Shown here in pieces: positions 33,930-42,736 of a stretch of 58,684 bases of DNA. The DNA comes from Peptococcaceae bacterium (GTDB taxonomy: Bacteria > Bacillota > Peptococcia > Peptococcales > Peptococcaceae), in the NCBI GenBank assembly GCA_019420345.1, contig JAHZHI010000022.1, forward strand, positions 1 through 58,684, in the 5' to 3' direction. Position 1 is the stretch's first letter. Each line of letters begins with the position of its first letter. The notes below the pieces were generated by a model, which saw only the letters and a program-made list of their open reading frames with translations, did not search any database and was not told the origin of the DNA. The position numbers and the translations under genes were made by a program.

Positions 33930-36900
33930 TTACTGCTGTTCCCAGTTGTAACCTGGAAGCACTTCTGTCCATTGTTCTACTCGATTGCCATCCTGGTCGA
34001 TCCATTCATAGTCATGGCCATTGGTGGCTTCCTGCATGTCGGCATAATACCACGCGCCAGGCTGGTTGTCCGGCCAGTTGCGCATGTCATCCAGTGGCTG
34101 CAAATCGTTCGCATCTGGGCGCCGATCAAGCACGCGGTTGACGATGGCGCAGCTTTCAGCGCGGGTGATGGTGGCATTTGGCTGCATGGTGCCATCTGGA
34201 TAGCCACCGACCAGGTCATGGGCCACAGCGCGTGCGATGGCATTGGCATACCATTCGCTGCCCGTGATGTCGCTGAAAAGATCATCCGGATAGGTCACGT
34301 TCTCATCATCAAAGGAACGGGTTGCAATGGCTGCAAATTCGGCGCGGGTGATCGCTGCGTTTGGCTGGAAGGTGCCGTCTTCATAGCCGCTGATGAGTCC
34401 CATCTTGGCCAGTGAAGACACCGGCACATTGTACCAATCGTCGGCGCTGACATCGCTGAACGCGTTCTCCGCGGTGGTGTTGGCTTCACGCACGTCCTTC
34501 TTGAGCAAGCGATAGAACATCGTTGCCACTTCGGCACGGGTGATGTTGCCTTGCGGCTTGACCGGCCAGAGGCTTTCATCGTCACTTTGCTCGCCAGTGC
34601 GGTAGTCTTCTGGATAACCAACAATGTAATAGAAATGGTTGACAGTGTCTAAATCATCCGGTCCATCTGGATCAATGACCGGTTCATCTGGCGTTTCGCT
34701 GTCGTTCAAGGTGTTGACGAAGGTGCGCGCCGCATCGCCCGTCGTGTCATTATCACCGCTGACACTGACATCGCTGATGCTGAGGGTGCCATTTTCATCG
34801 GCAGCGACGGTCACCGTGACGGTCGCCTGATGGCTGTCGTAATCCACGTCACTGCGGTCACCAGCCACTTCGCGAATGATGTAGGTATAGGTGCCTGGCT
34901 CAGCAAAGGCGATATCGCCAAAGGCACCACTGTTTTCATTGCTGCCATCGCCGTTCTTGGCGATGGTAATGGTGTCGGTGGCAGGCATTGGTGCGCCGTC
35001 CTGCCCTTCGATTTGGAATTGGAAGGTGGCATCATCTGGCCAGCTGCCATTGTCCACCTGACTGGTGTCCACTTGTTTGATCACTGTCAGATAAGTGCTG
35101 CCGTCCAAGGTCACATAGCTGCCAGATTGGCGCGTGTTGGTGATGGCAATGGTCTGCGGTGTGTCCTTTGCCGTGGTCACTGTTGGTGCTGTTTCAGATG
35201 CCTCCCCATCATTCACCTGATAGATGGTGTCAAAACCGGCAGCTGCTGTTTCTGCCACCGTCAGTGTCACACCATCGGGCACGCTCAAGCGAATGGCCTC
35301 GCCATCTTTGAGGCTCAATGTGGCAACGTTGTTTTCAAAGGTCACTTCGTCGCCGGTCTCGTCGTTGATGACCTTGCCGTTGCGCAGGCCGCCTGCCCCA
35401 AGCGTCAGCGTCACATCAAAAGCTTTGTCACTGTCGCCGGCAAGCCCTTCTGCCACGGTTTTCGTAATGATCAGATCACCGGGATCTTTCAAGCGGTCGC
35501 CAACAACCACCATCGTGGTGCCTGAGAAAAGATTGTTCAGTGATTGGCCGCCAAGGTTTTGAACAACAGAACCATTAGCCGTAGTGCTCTGTTTGGCTGC
35601 GGTCTGTGTCACATCCAGCAGGCCCCAGCCGCTGTCGTAATCCAGCGTGATGGCGCCTTTGCCGTTGGCAGGACCATATTCCAGCACACCTGCTGCTTCA
35701 TTGTAGGCATAATCGATGGATGCCCCTGTTTCTGCCTTGGCCCAGTTGATGGCGTCATAATCTGCTGTCTGGCTGGTTTTCAAGGTCCCGGTGACTGTGT
35801 TCAATGTGGCATCAATGCCATCATCCAGTACAAACTGCAGCATGCTTTTCACAATCTTGCCCAGGCCCAAATGCACCGACACATTGTCATCGTCGGTGCC
35901 TGCATTGGCATGCACACCAGTATTGTCAACAACCACTTCCACAGCTGTTGGATTGACGTTGTAACCATCCGGCGGTGTTGTCTCTACCAGATAATAGCGT
36001 CCCTGTTCCAAGCTGGTAAACGCCAGTGTCCCAGGCACCTGTGTGCCTTCCTGAATTTCATACTCGCCTGTTGTCTGGGGTGCATACGCAGGCTGGGCAC
36101 CTGCAGCGATGGTATAACTGCCATCGTCATGAACCGTCACATCCGCAGCATCGTAAAGTGCAAACTGAGCACCATCTCGTGCAGCCTTTGTATCCTGATC
36201 CACCTTCTGCACCAGCAAACGGTTTTGAATGTTCGGCGCAAACAGCCGCATGGCAAATTCATGATTGAAGCTGGCTGCCTGCAGCGGCACCACATTGCTT
36301 GCACTCACATCGCTGAGGCTCTTCACTGGTGCATAGAAATACCCCAGTGTGAAACGCGCCGTCTCATTATTTTCAACAGCATATTCCGTGATATCTCCAG
36401 GCAGATTATCGATATCGGTATAATACTGATTGATGCCATTCAGCTTAAACGTATACAACCCCGCCACCGAATCATTTTGTGAGGCCTGACTCATTGCTTT
36501 GGCTGCCTCCGCCACTCCTGCGGTGCCTGTCGCCTGGCTGATCTGCCAGCCGCTGACCGGATCGCCGTAAACAATATGATAATCACTGATGGACGCATTG
36601 TCGTACTTGATATTGTCGCCCGACATCACCGCAGCAAAGACAATACCGTTATCGGCGTTGTACACTTGATTGTTGTAATCGGTTACCTGATGGGAGCTCG
36701 TTTCTCCCAGCGCACGCTGGATCTCCACACGCACCGTCGGCATCGCGTAGGCGCCAGTGTCCCAGGCATTCGCCGACAACAGCACCTTGGTGCCATCTCG
36801 CAGCTTTTGAATATCCAGCTGAATATCACCACTGCTGCGATAACCTGGCGGCACTGTCGTTTCCCGAAGTACATAATGATCTTCCGACAGATCACTCAAA

Positions 36901-38216
36901 AGCAGCACCATATCTGAATCATCGTAGAACGTGAACAGCCCTCTGTCATCGGTGGTACCGGTGGCGATCGGCGTCGAGCTGGTTGGCTGATAATTCGCAT
37001 CCGCTTCATACAGCGCATACGTTGCACCAGCAACCGGTGTACCATCCTGATCGGTCTTTTCAATCTGACTTTCGAGCACTGTATCCAGATTGAACTTCAT
37101 GCGCATGTTTGACGCAGAATTTCCGCGCTCCAAATAAAAGAACTTCATCGTATGATAAGTGTTATCAGCAAACGTATCACCATTCCAGTCACTGGCATCA
37201 CCGAGCTTGCCCGCATACTGGAACGTTTTTTTCAGCGTTTGCAGACCATAGTTAAAATCATATTCCGAGCCTTCATCAAAAACGCCGTTGTTGTTCGTAT
37301 CCTCAAACACATGCACGGCACCTGTATGAAAGTCTATCTCTACCGATGTGGCATCATGAATCCCGCCAAGATCCGCCACCAATACATCATCAATAAACAC
37401 CCAAACATCGTCGTCACCAGTGAATGAGTACGTCACTGGCACTGGGGTATTATTGGTGCTCTCCGGCGATATGCCATCCTCTGGCTGCTGGAAGCGCGTG
37501 ACCATGTTAACGCCAAAGTAGTGATTGATGGTTGCAGAATCACAGCTCAGCTCTGTCCCGCTAAACACTTGCTCAGCGGAATTGAATGGAAAGAACTGCC
37601 CCACTACGTTTTTCGTGTCTTTCACTGCCGCTTCGGAATAGAGTTTAAAGATCTTACTGTTCTTATCAAACACCGCAAAATTTTCCCGGCAGTTGTAGTA
37701 ATAATAGCCTTGGGCATCCTGTTGCAAAAGCCCGCCTACATTCGTATAAGCCTGCTTACCGGCAACATCCGATGCGCCGTTAAAAAGATAGTCTAGAGAC
37801 TGCCCTTGGTTGAAAGCATCCGCATCCAGCGGCGTCGTAGCCGTTTTATAGGCGAGTTTTGGAAAACCATTGCTGTTCAGCACATTTTGTACAATCCCCA
37901 CGTTTGGCCGCGCGGTACCTGTCCAGCCGTTGATACCGCCTGTCATGCCTCGGCCAAAGTTCAAAATATGCCCCTGATTAATGCCCTTATTTGTATAATC
38001 GGACGGATTCGTGCGATCACTGTCATCTGGATTGGACAGCCAGTAATCGTACAAATTCACAGTGATCCCTTCCGGATACATTTCTGTCGGCTGCACAACA
38101 GCAACACTGGTGTTCGCACTGGCGCCAGACACCGTCCAGGGGAGCACCCCAGCCAAAAGTGACAGCACAAGCGTCGCAGCTAAAATACGCTGCGCGGTTT
38201 TTCTTTTTTTCAACAT
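33930..38216 (-). CDS. Giant S-layer-anchored adhesin (fibro-slime, SpaA, FctA and SLH domains)
   Basis: The 1428-residue protein has a signal peptide (about 1-34) and a fibro-slime-type domain (about 200-378, with GDDDVWVFIDDVLVADLGG and YHTMKFFYLERG). Two SpaA/Cna-B-like domains follow (about 380-470 and 666-770; each ends like ETT-PPGY), then a DUF5979-like beta domain (about 914-1028) and a Spy0128/FctA-like pilin domain (about 1037-1172). The C-terminus has three SLH repeats (about 1195-1245, 1253-1300, 1314-1365) and a tail with AWYYADMQEATNG. It is likely a non-covalently anchored surface fibre. AAAGGAG precedes the ATG. The ligand is unknown. Confidence 0.88.
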   Translation of the reverse strand: MLKKRKTAQRILAATLVLSLLAGVLPWTVSGASANTSVAVVQPTEMYPEGITVNLYDYWLSNPDDSDRTNPSDYTNKGINQGHILNFGRGMTGGINGWTGTARPNVGIVQNVLNSNGFPKLAYKTATTPLDADAFNQGQSLDYLFNGASDVAGKQAYTNVGGLLQQDAQGYYYYNCRENFAVFDKNSKIFKLYSEAAVKDTKNVVGQFFPFNSAEQVFSGTELSCDSATINHYFGVNMVTRFQQPEDGISPESTNNTPVPVTYSFTGDDDVWVFIDDVLVADLGGIHDATSVEIDFHTGAVHVFEDTNNNGVFDEGSEYDFNYGLQTLKKTFQYAGKLGDASDWNGDTFADNTYHTMKFFYLERGNSASNMRMKFNLDTVLESQIEKTDQDGTPVAGATYALYEADANYQPTSSTPIATGTTDDRGLFTFYDDSDMVLLLSDLSEDHYVLRETTVPPGYRSSGDIQLDIQKLRDGTKVLLSANAWDTGAYAMPTVRVEIQRALGETSSHQVTDYNNQVYNADNGIVFAAVMSGDNIKYDNASISDYHIVYGDPVSGWQISQATGTAGVAEAAKAMSQASQNDSVAGLYTFKLNGINQYYTDIDNLPGDITEYAVENNETARFTLGYFYAPVKSLSDVSASNVVPLQAASFNHEFAMRLFAPNIQNRLLVQKVDQDTKAARDGAQFALYDAADVTVHDDGSYTIAAGAQPAYAPQTTGEYEIQEGTQVPGTLAFTSLEQGRYYLVETTPPDGYNVNPTAVEVVVDNTGVHANAGTDDDNVSVHLGLGKIVKSMLQFVLDDGIDATLNTVTGTLKTSQTADYDAINWAKAETGASIDYAYNEAAGVLEYGPANGKGAITLDYDSGWGLLDVTQTAAKQSTTANGSVVQNLGGQSLNNLFSGTTMVVVGDRLKDPGDLIITKTVAEGLAGDSDKAFDVTLTLGAGGLRNGKVINDETGDEVTFENNVATLSLKDGEAIRLSVPDGVTLTVAETAAAGFDTIYQVNDGEASETAPTVTTAKDTPQTIAITNTRQSGSYVTLDGSTYLTVIKQVDTSQVDNGSWPDDATFQFQIEGQDGAPMPATDTITIAKNGDGSNENSGAFGDIAFAEPGTYTYIIREVAGDRSDVDYDSHQATVTVTVAADENGTLSISDVSVSGDNDTTGDAARTFVNTLNDSETPDEPVIDPDGPDDLDTVNHFYYIVGYPEDYRTGEQSDDESLWPVKPQGNITRAEVATMFYRLLKKDVREANTTAENAFSDVSADDWYNVPVSSLAKMGLISGYEDGTFQPNAAITRAEFAAIATRSFDDENVTYPDDLFSDITGSEWYANAIARAVAHDLVGGYPDGTMQPNATITRAESCAIVNRVLDRRPDANDLQPLDDMRNWPDNQPGAWYYADMQEATNGHDYEWIDQDGNRVEQWTEVLPGYNWEQQ

Positions 38217-38330
38217 TTTCTTTCTCCTTTATGCCCGATTGCGGTAACCACATGCGCCTCATCATATCAATCTCTTTCCAATCATACCTTCTTTACCGAA
38301 ACAGGAGAATGTTGCTTCTTCCTTGCTTTT

Positions 38331-38340
38331 ATTATACCAC
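38331..38340 (-). promoter_or_regulatory. Extended -10 promoter of the giant SLH gene
   Basis: The minus strand reads TGGTATAAT, an extended -10 with a perfect TATAAT. No good -35 box is seen. The leader is about 110 bases. Confidence 0.55.
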
Positions 38341-38431
38341 ACAGAGTCACATTTATGCAGTACCATCATAACCTCTTGACGACATTCCCACAACTTCCAC
38401 AACAATAGCGGTGGCTACCTTTGAACATAGA

Positions 38432-38463
38432 GAAAACACCGCGTACCATAATGGCACGCGGTG
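38432..38463 (-). terminator. Terminator of assT
   Basis: CACCGCGTGCCAT and ATGGTACGCGGTG form a stem with one mismatch, followed on the minus strand by TTTTCTC. Confidence 0.75.
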
Positions 38464-38501
38464 CTTTCAGAAAAGGGATTATGAAAATGAGAAACGAGTG
38501 A

Positions 38502-40388
38502 TCACTTGTTGATAACAATACCGGTTTCGTAGACCTTATCTTCGCAGAGAAGTTTAACGGTCTGTGGACCTTCAAGGCCGGTCTTGTTGATGAAGGTATC
38601 AATGTCGCATGGGTTTGCTTTCTGGAAGGTCCCTACGCACATTGCAGTGAAATCCTGACCAACGGTGTTAACAGGGTAACGACGAACGTTACCAGCTTCG
38701 TCAACGAGCAGAATCTGTACCATTTCGCCAGTTTCATAGATCGCATTGACCATGATACGGTCTTCTTCTTCAACGATGTTTGCATTGTAATGTTCTGGTA
38801 CAATTTCACCAGTTTCATCGGCTTTGACTTTCATGCGGGTGGTCTGAGTTTCGATGAGACCACCGAGGTATTCGCCAGTACCTGGTTCAAAGGTTTCACC
38901 AGCATAGTAGATAGGCAGCTTTTCTGCACGGTAGCAGTTCGCTGGGACATGCAGTTCATAAACGACCTTGTCGTCAATGAGTTCACAGGTGATGGAATTA
39001 AAGGAAACACGGTCTTTATATTCAGGCTTCATAGCGAGCATGACAGCCATGGAATCGCATGGTTTGCCATCGAGGTAACCAATCCCTCCGGAGTGAACCA
39101 TGTAATGACCTTCATCGTAGTATTCTACATTGCAGATGTATGGAGAGAAGAAGTCTGCACCACGTTCTTTACCATACTGCCATACCTGTTCGATGGTCAT
39201 CTTTTCAGTGTCGATGCGATAACGCACGCCACGGGAGAAGTTGTCATGGTTTGCCCAGTAGTTATCTGGGTTCTTTGCACGGAAATGGCCATTGTCAAAG
39301 AGCATGATGTCGCCATCTGGAAGAACAACGCAAGCATGCTGTTCATACTGCCAGTCAAATTCGCCGTCACCAACTGGGGTGAAGAAATATTTGTCCACAT
39401 ATTCCTGTGGCCAGTTTTCTGGATCACCGATGATCCAGTTCAATTCGCCGGTTTCGTAGTCAAGGTTGATGACTGCGTCTTCATGACGGCCGGAGAAGGT
39501 CAGGCTGTTGGTCTTTTCATCGTACCATACAGCGTTGTTGTGGAACCAGTCTTCTTCGGTCTGGCTGCCGGAACCAGGGCCGTGCTGTGGCAGCACCTTC
39601 TTGTAATCCCATTTCTTGAGGATTTCGCCGGTGTCTTTGTCGAGCAGCACGCAAACGTCTTCAACGGTGCCGGAATAGAAATCGAAGGTCAGAGCAAGCA
39701 GGTTGCCGTCCTTCATCTGGAACTGGTCGTGATGGTAGCCACCGCATGGAATAACGTATTCTTTGAAGATCTTACCACCAAAGTTCATTTCATAGAGACC
39801 AGTGGTGAAGTAAGGCATTTTAACGAGACGTTCGGTACCAACGAGGATGTGACCGTTGCGGATGCGCTTGATGTCGAACGCCAGGTTTTCTTTGCAGTAC
39901 CAGCGCAGGTCGCCAGCATAGTCATAACCAACTGGGAAGGAACGCATGGATGCGGTCAGGAATACGAAGTTGTCGCCCATGTATTCCGCAGTAGTATCGA
40001 TGGAGGTGGATTCAGGCACGCCTTCCATCAAAGGTTCGGTCTGGATGGTAACGGTGTGCTTGCGGCCATCCTGAAGCACGATGTCCACTTTGTTTTCATA
40101 GTCTGCATAGAGACCATAAACAGGCAGAACGTGTTCATAAGCAGCTGGGAAACGATGAACGATGTTTCCTGCTTCTTCTTTACCGCGTACAATGATGGTC
40201 ACTTCTTCTGGACGTGGAGTCTTAAAGAGAATCATTGCAGAAAGAGGGCAGATGATATAAGGATTCAGTTTAACGAGTGGATTGGTCAGTGTATAATCCC
40301 CAGCTGCAAATTCAGCCAGAAAAGCGTCTTCGCTGGCTTTTTGCTGGGTAATGATGTGATCTTTTTTGGTGTATTTGATTTCTGCCAT
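38502..40388 (-). CDS. assT: Arylsulfate sulfotransferase (AssT)
   Basis: The 628-residue protein is a PAPS-independent arylsulfate sulfotransferase, which moves a sulfate group from a phenolic sulfate ester to another phenol. Residues matching the E. coli AssT active site are recognisable: a His in GYHHDQ (219/220), His283 (FHNNA), Arg301 (SGRHED) and the catalytic histidine His351 (YEQHAC). The 18-residue distance between the second His and Arg equals that of the E. coli enzyme. There is no signal peptide, so unlike E. coli AssT it should act in the cytosol and needs imported substrates. GGAGG precedes the ATG. A 12-bp palindrome lies upstream of its promoter. Confidence 0.9.
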   Translation of the reverse strand: MAEIKYTKKDHIITQQKASEDAFLAEFAAGDYTLTNPLVKLNPYIICPLSAMILFKTPRPEEVTIIVRGKEEAGNIVHRFPAAYEHVLPVYGLYADYENKVDIVLQDGRKHTVTIQTEPLMEGVPESTSIDTTAEYMGDNFVFLTASMRSFPVGYDYAGDLRWYCKENLAFDIKRIRNGHILVGTERLVKMPYFTTGLYEMNFGGKIFKEYVIPCGGYHHDQFQMKDGNLLALTFDFYSGTVEDVCVLLDKDTGEILKKWDYKKVLPQHGPGSGSQTEEDWFHNNAVWYDEKTNSLTFSGRHEDAVINLDYETGELNWIIGDPENWPQEYVDKYFFTPVGDGEFDWQYEQHACVVLPDGDIMLFDNGHFRAKNPDNYWANHDNFSRGVRYRIDTEKMTIEQVWQYGKERGADFFSPYICNVEYYDEGHYMVHSGGIGYLDGKPCDSMAVMLAMKPEYKDRVSFNSITCELIDDKVVYELHVPANCYRAEKLPIYYAGETFEPGTGEYLGGLIETQTTRMKVKADETGEIVPEHYNANIVEEEDRIMVNAIYETGEMVQILLVDEAGNVRRYPVNTVGQDFTAMCVGTFQKANPCDIDTFINKTGLEGPQTVKLLCEDKVYETGIVINK

Positions 40389-40449
40389 AATATTCCTCCG
40401 TTCATTTCATTAAGCAGTTTAATCATCGCCATTAACTGGCCTTATCTAA

Positions 40450-40491
40450 AGTATAACAGAAACCACTATACACACTTACTAGTCTAGACTA
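40450..40491 (-). promoter_or_regulatory. assT promoter with Crp/Fnr-type palindrome
   Basis: A perfect palindrome TAGTCTAGACTA (40480-40491) lies upstream of a TATACT -10 box (40450-40455, minus strand). No good -35 box is present. The palindrome centre is 30 bases from the -10 edge, which places it near -41.5, as in class II activation. Close variants precede both tandem DASS genes at the same distance from a candidate -10. Confidence 0.7.
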
Positions 40492-40518
40492 CAGATTTCA
40501 GTGTTTTCAAATATTTTT

Positions 40519-41382
40519 TCAGCAGGGCTGCTGCGCAATAAATTCGACAAAGCGGCGCGCTGCAATCGGCATGGTTTCCCAGTTGTTCCACACCATCCCC
40601 ACCCGTCTGCTGAGATCCTCAGCAATTGGTCGCACAGCAACATGACTGGAGTAGCCGGACAATACTCGCTCATACATAATGGACACGCCAAGCTTTTTCT
40701 CAACCATAGCAATGATGGTGTAATCGTCGCATACCTCATACTCAATCTGCGGTGTCAGACCAAGAGCGTCAAATGCTTGCAGCGGTACATTGAACTCGCC
40801 TTCGTCCAGCAGAATCAATGCACTCTCGGCCAAATCCGACAGGCTGACAGTATCCTGCTGGGCAAGTGGATGGTCTGGCGGCAGCACCGCACACATTTTA
40901 TCGGCAAAAAGCAATCGCCCTTCCAACTCTGAAATAGCATCCATGTTCACAAAGCCAAAATCCACCGCACCATTACGCACCCATTCCGAAATGGATGTGT
41001 ACTCGCCCTGCTCTAAAACAAAACGGACTTCAGGATGTTCGCGTTTGAAATCCACCATCCATCCCGGTAACAAGGTACGGCTGATACTGGTAAAAGTGCC
41101 AATGCGAATAATACTGCCCTTGAGTCCTTGCATTTCTCGCTGACGCCGCGCCAAAGCATCCTCCGCATTGGCAATGGCCTGTATGTATGGAAAGATGGCT
41201 TCGCCGTCCAACGTCAGATGAATGCCATCCTTCCCACGCGTCAGGAGGATCAACCCCAGCTCTTGCTCCAAGTTCTTCACGGTTTGACTGACGGCACTTT
41301 GAGAATATTGAATGGCATTGGCTGCTCGTGTAAATCCACCGTGCTCCACCACTTTACAGAATATATCATATTTTGACAGCAT
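40519..41382 (-). CDS. LysR-family regulator divergent from azlCD
   Basis: The 287-residue protein has a helix-turn-helix (GFTRAANAIQYSQSAVSQTV) and a LysR effector domain. GGAGG precedes the ATG. Its promoter overlaps that of azlC on the other strand, the classical layout for a LysR gene and its target. It also lies upstream of assT on the same strand, but assT has its own promoter. Confidence 0.9.
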   Translation of the reverse strand: MLSKYDIFCKVVEHGGFTRAANAIQYSQSAVSQTVKNLEQELGLILLTRGKDGIHLTLDGEAIFPYIQAIANAEDALARRQREMQGLKGSIIRIGTFTSISRTLLPGWMVDFKREHPEVRFVLEQGEYTSISEWVRNGAVDFGFVNMDAISELEGRLLFADKMCAVLPPDHPLAQQDTVSLSDLAESALILLDEGEFNVPLQAFDALGLTPQIEYEVCDDYTIIAMVEKKLGVSIMYERVLSGYSSHVAVRPIAEDLSRRVGMVWNNWETMPIAARRFVEFIAQQPC

Positions 41383-41417
41383 AAATGACCTCCATTATTG
41401 CCTTTTCTAATACTTTC

Positions 41418-41461
41418 ATCATAATTATTGTCTTTACTAATGTCAATCTCTTTTGTATAAT
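41418..41461. promoter_or_regulatory. Overlapping divergent promoters of the LysR gene and azlC
   Basis: On the minus strand a perfect TTGACA (41441-41446) and TATGAT (41418-41423) have a 17-base spacer. On the plus strand TTTACT (41433-41438) and TATAAT (41456-41461) also have a 17-base spacer. The two promoters interlock, so one bound LysR dimer could repress itself while activating azlC. Confidence 0.7.
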
Positions 41462-41502
41462 TATTTGCACAAATATAATATTTATACGAAAGAAGGAGTT
41501 CT

Positions 41503-42276
41503 ATGTCTGCAGCCAAACGATATTCTGAACACACCCCAGGCATTTTCAGCGCAACAGACAATCGTCGCGCGTTCCGTGAAGGGATGCATGATGGCATTCC
41601 AATCTGCATGGCCTATTTTGCCGTGGCATTCTCTCTTGGTATTCAAGCCGACAGCATCGGATTATCCGCGTTTCAAGGCTGGCTGCTAAGCGCCCTGGTC
41701 AATGCATCAGCGGGAGAATATGCCGCATTTACAGTAATGGCCGCGATGGGCACGTATTTCGAATTGTTCATTATTACGCTCGTTGCAAACGCACGTTACA
41801 TGCTTATGAGTGCCGCACTCAGCCAACGTTTTTCACCGGATACTCCGTTTCACCATCGTTTGTTGGTTGGTTTCGGGATCACCGATGAAATCTTCGGGAT
41901 TTCCATCAATCGCCCCGGCTACATCAATCCTTACTACAACTATGGCGCCTTTGCGGTCGCTTCACCAGGCTGGTCCATCGGTACAGCCTGCGGCATTGTA
42001 GCCGGCAATGTGTTGCCACTCATCGTCACCAATGCTCTCAGCGTTGCCCTCTTTGGCATGTTTCTCGGCATCATCATTCCGCCAGCTAAAGAAGACCGGG
42101 TGGTCGGTGCCGTCGTTATTGCCAGCTTCATTGCCAGCTACGCGTTCAGCGTGCTTCCTGTGCTGTCTTCGCTCTCCAGCGGTACCACCATCATCATTTT
42201 AACGGTCGTCATCTCAGCCGTCGCCGCGCTGCTGCGTCCAATCAAAGACGACTCATCACACAAGGAGGCGGAATAA
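41503..42276 (+). CDS. azlC: AzlC-family branched-chain amino acid exporter, large subunit
   Basis: The 257-residue membrane protein has about seven or eight hydrophobic segments and the family start FREGMHDGIPICMAYFAVAFSLG. It forms a two-part exporter for branched-chain or related amino acids with AzlD. AAGGAG precedes the start. It is followed after one base by azlD and is divergent from its probable LysR regulator. Confidence 0.92.
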   Translation: MSAAKRYSEHTPGIFSATDNRRAFREGMHDGIPICMAYFAVAFSLGIQADSIGLSAFQGWLLSALVNASAGEYAAFTVMAAMGTYFELFIITLVANARYMLMSAALSQRFSPDTPFHHRLLVGFGITDEIFGISINRPGYINPYYNYGAFAVASPGWSIGTACGIVAGNVLPLIVTNALSVALFGMFLGIIIPPAKEDRVVGAVVIASFIASYAFSVLPVLSSLSSGTTIIILTVVISAVAALLRPIKDDSSHKEAE

Positions 42277-42277
42277 T

Positions 42278-42583
42278 ATGGCACACAACACCTATTTATA
42301 CATCGCCGTCATCGCCATCACCTGCTATTTGATTCGCGTGTTGCCGCTGACGCTGATTCGCAAACCAATTACCAATGTATTCGTTCAATCGTTTCTCTAC
42401 TACGTTCCTTATGTGACGCTTGCCGTCATGACTTTTCCAGCAATTCTCACCGCAACGGCCTCGCCGATCGCCGGCGCTGCCGCTCTTGCGGTTGGCATCA
42501 TCGCCGCCTGGAAAGGACGCAGCCTCTTCCAGGTTGCCATTGCCTGCTGCGGCATTGTCTTCCTATTAGAATTGGTCCTTTAA
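42278..42583 (+). CDS. azlD: AzlD-family small subunit of the amino acid exporter
   Basis: The 101-residue protein has three or four hydrophobic helices and the AzlD-typical TYLIRVLPL-type segment (here CYLIRVLPLTLIRKPI). AAGGAGG lies inside the end of azlC. It is the partner of AzlC. The bicistronic unit ends in a strong terminator. Confidence 0.9.
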   Translation: MAHNTYLYIAVIAITCYLIRVLPLTLIRKPITNVFVQSFLYYVPYVTLAVMTFPAILTATASPIAGAAALAVGIIAAWKGRSLFQVAIACCGIVFLLELVL

Positions 42584-42594
42584 AAACCAATAGC

Positions 42595-42630
42595 AACGCC
42601 CGTGTCTGAATTCAGACACGGGCGTTTTTG
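42595..42630 (+). terminator. Terminator of azlCD
   Basis: A perfect self-complementary 32-base element beginning AACGCCCGTGTCTG is followed by TTTT. Confidence 0.88.
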
Positions 42631-42681
42631 CCGAAAGAGGAAGGCATAAGAACCACACACCGGCACACACCTATCCCCAAC

Positions 42682-42720
42682 AAAAAACAACCGGTTCGTA
42701 TTCGAACCGGTTGTTTTTGT
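42682..42720 (-). terminator. Terminator of DASS transporter 3
   Basis: AACAACCGGTTCG and its exact complement enclose four bases, with T-runs on both strands. Confidence 0.85.
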
Positions 42721-42736
42721 CTAGCCATGTAATTTT

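Noticed and set aside
37789..37800. TAGTCTAGAGAC, similar to the Crp-type palindrome
   Set aside because: It lies inside the giant SLH gene, is only partly palindromic and has no promoter context. It shows that partial matches occur by chance.
38790..40487. 565-codon open frame on the plus strand
   Set aside because: It lies opposite assT, whose active-site residues and codon use are clear. The long antisense frame is a by-product of codon bias.
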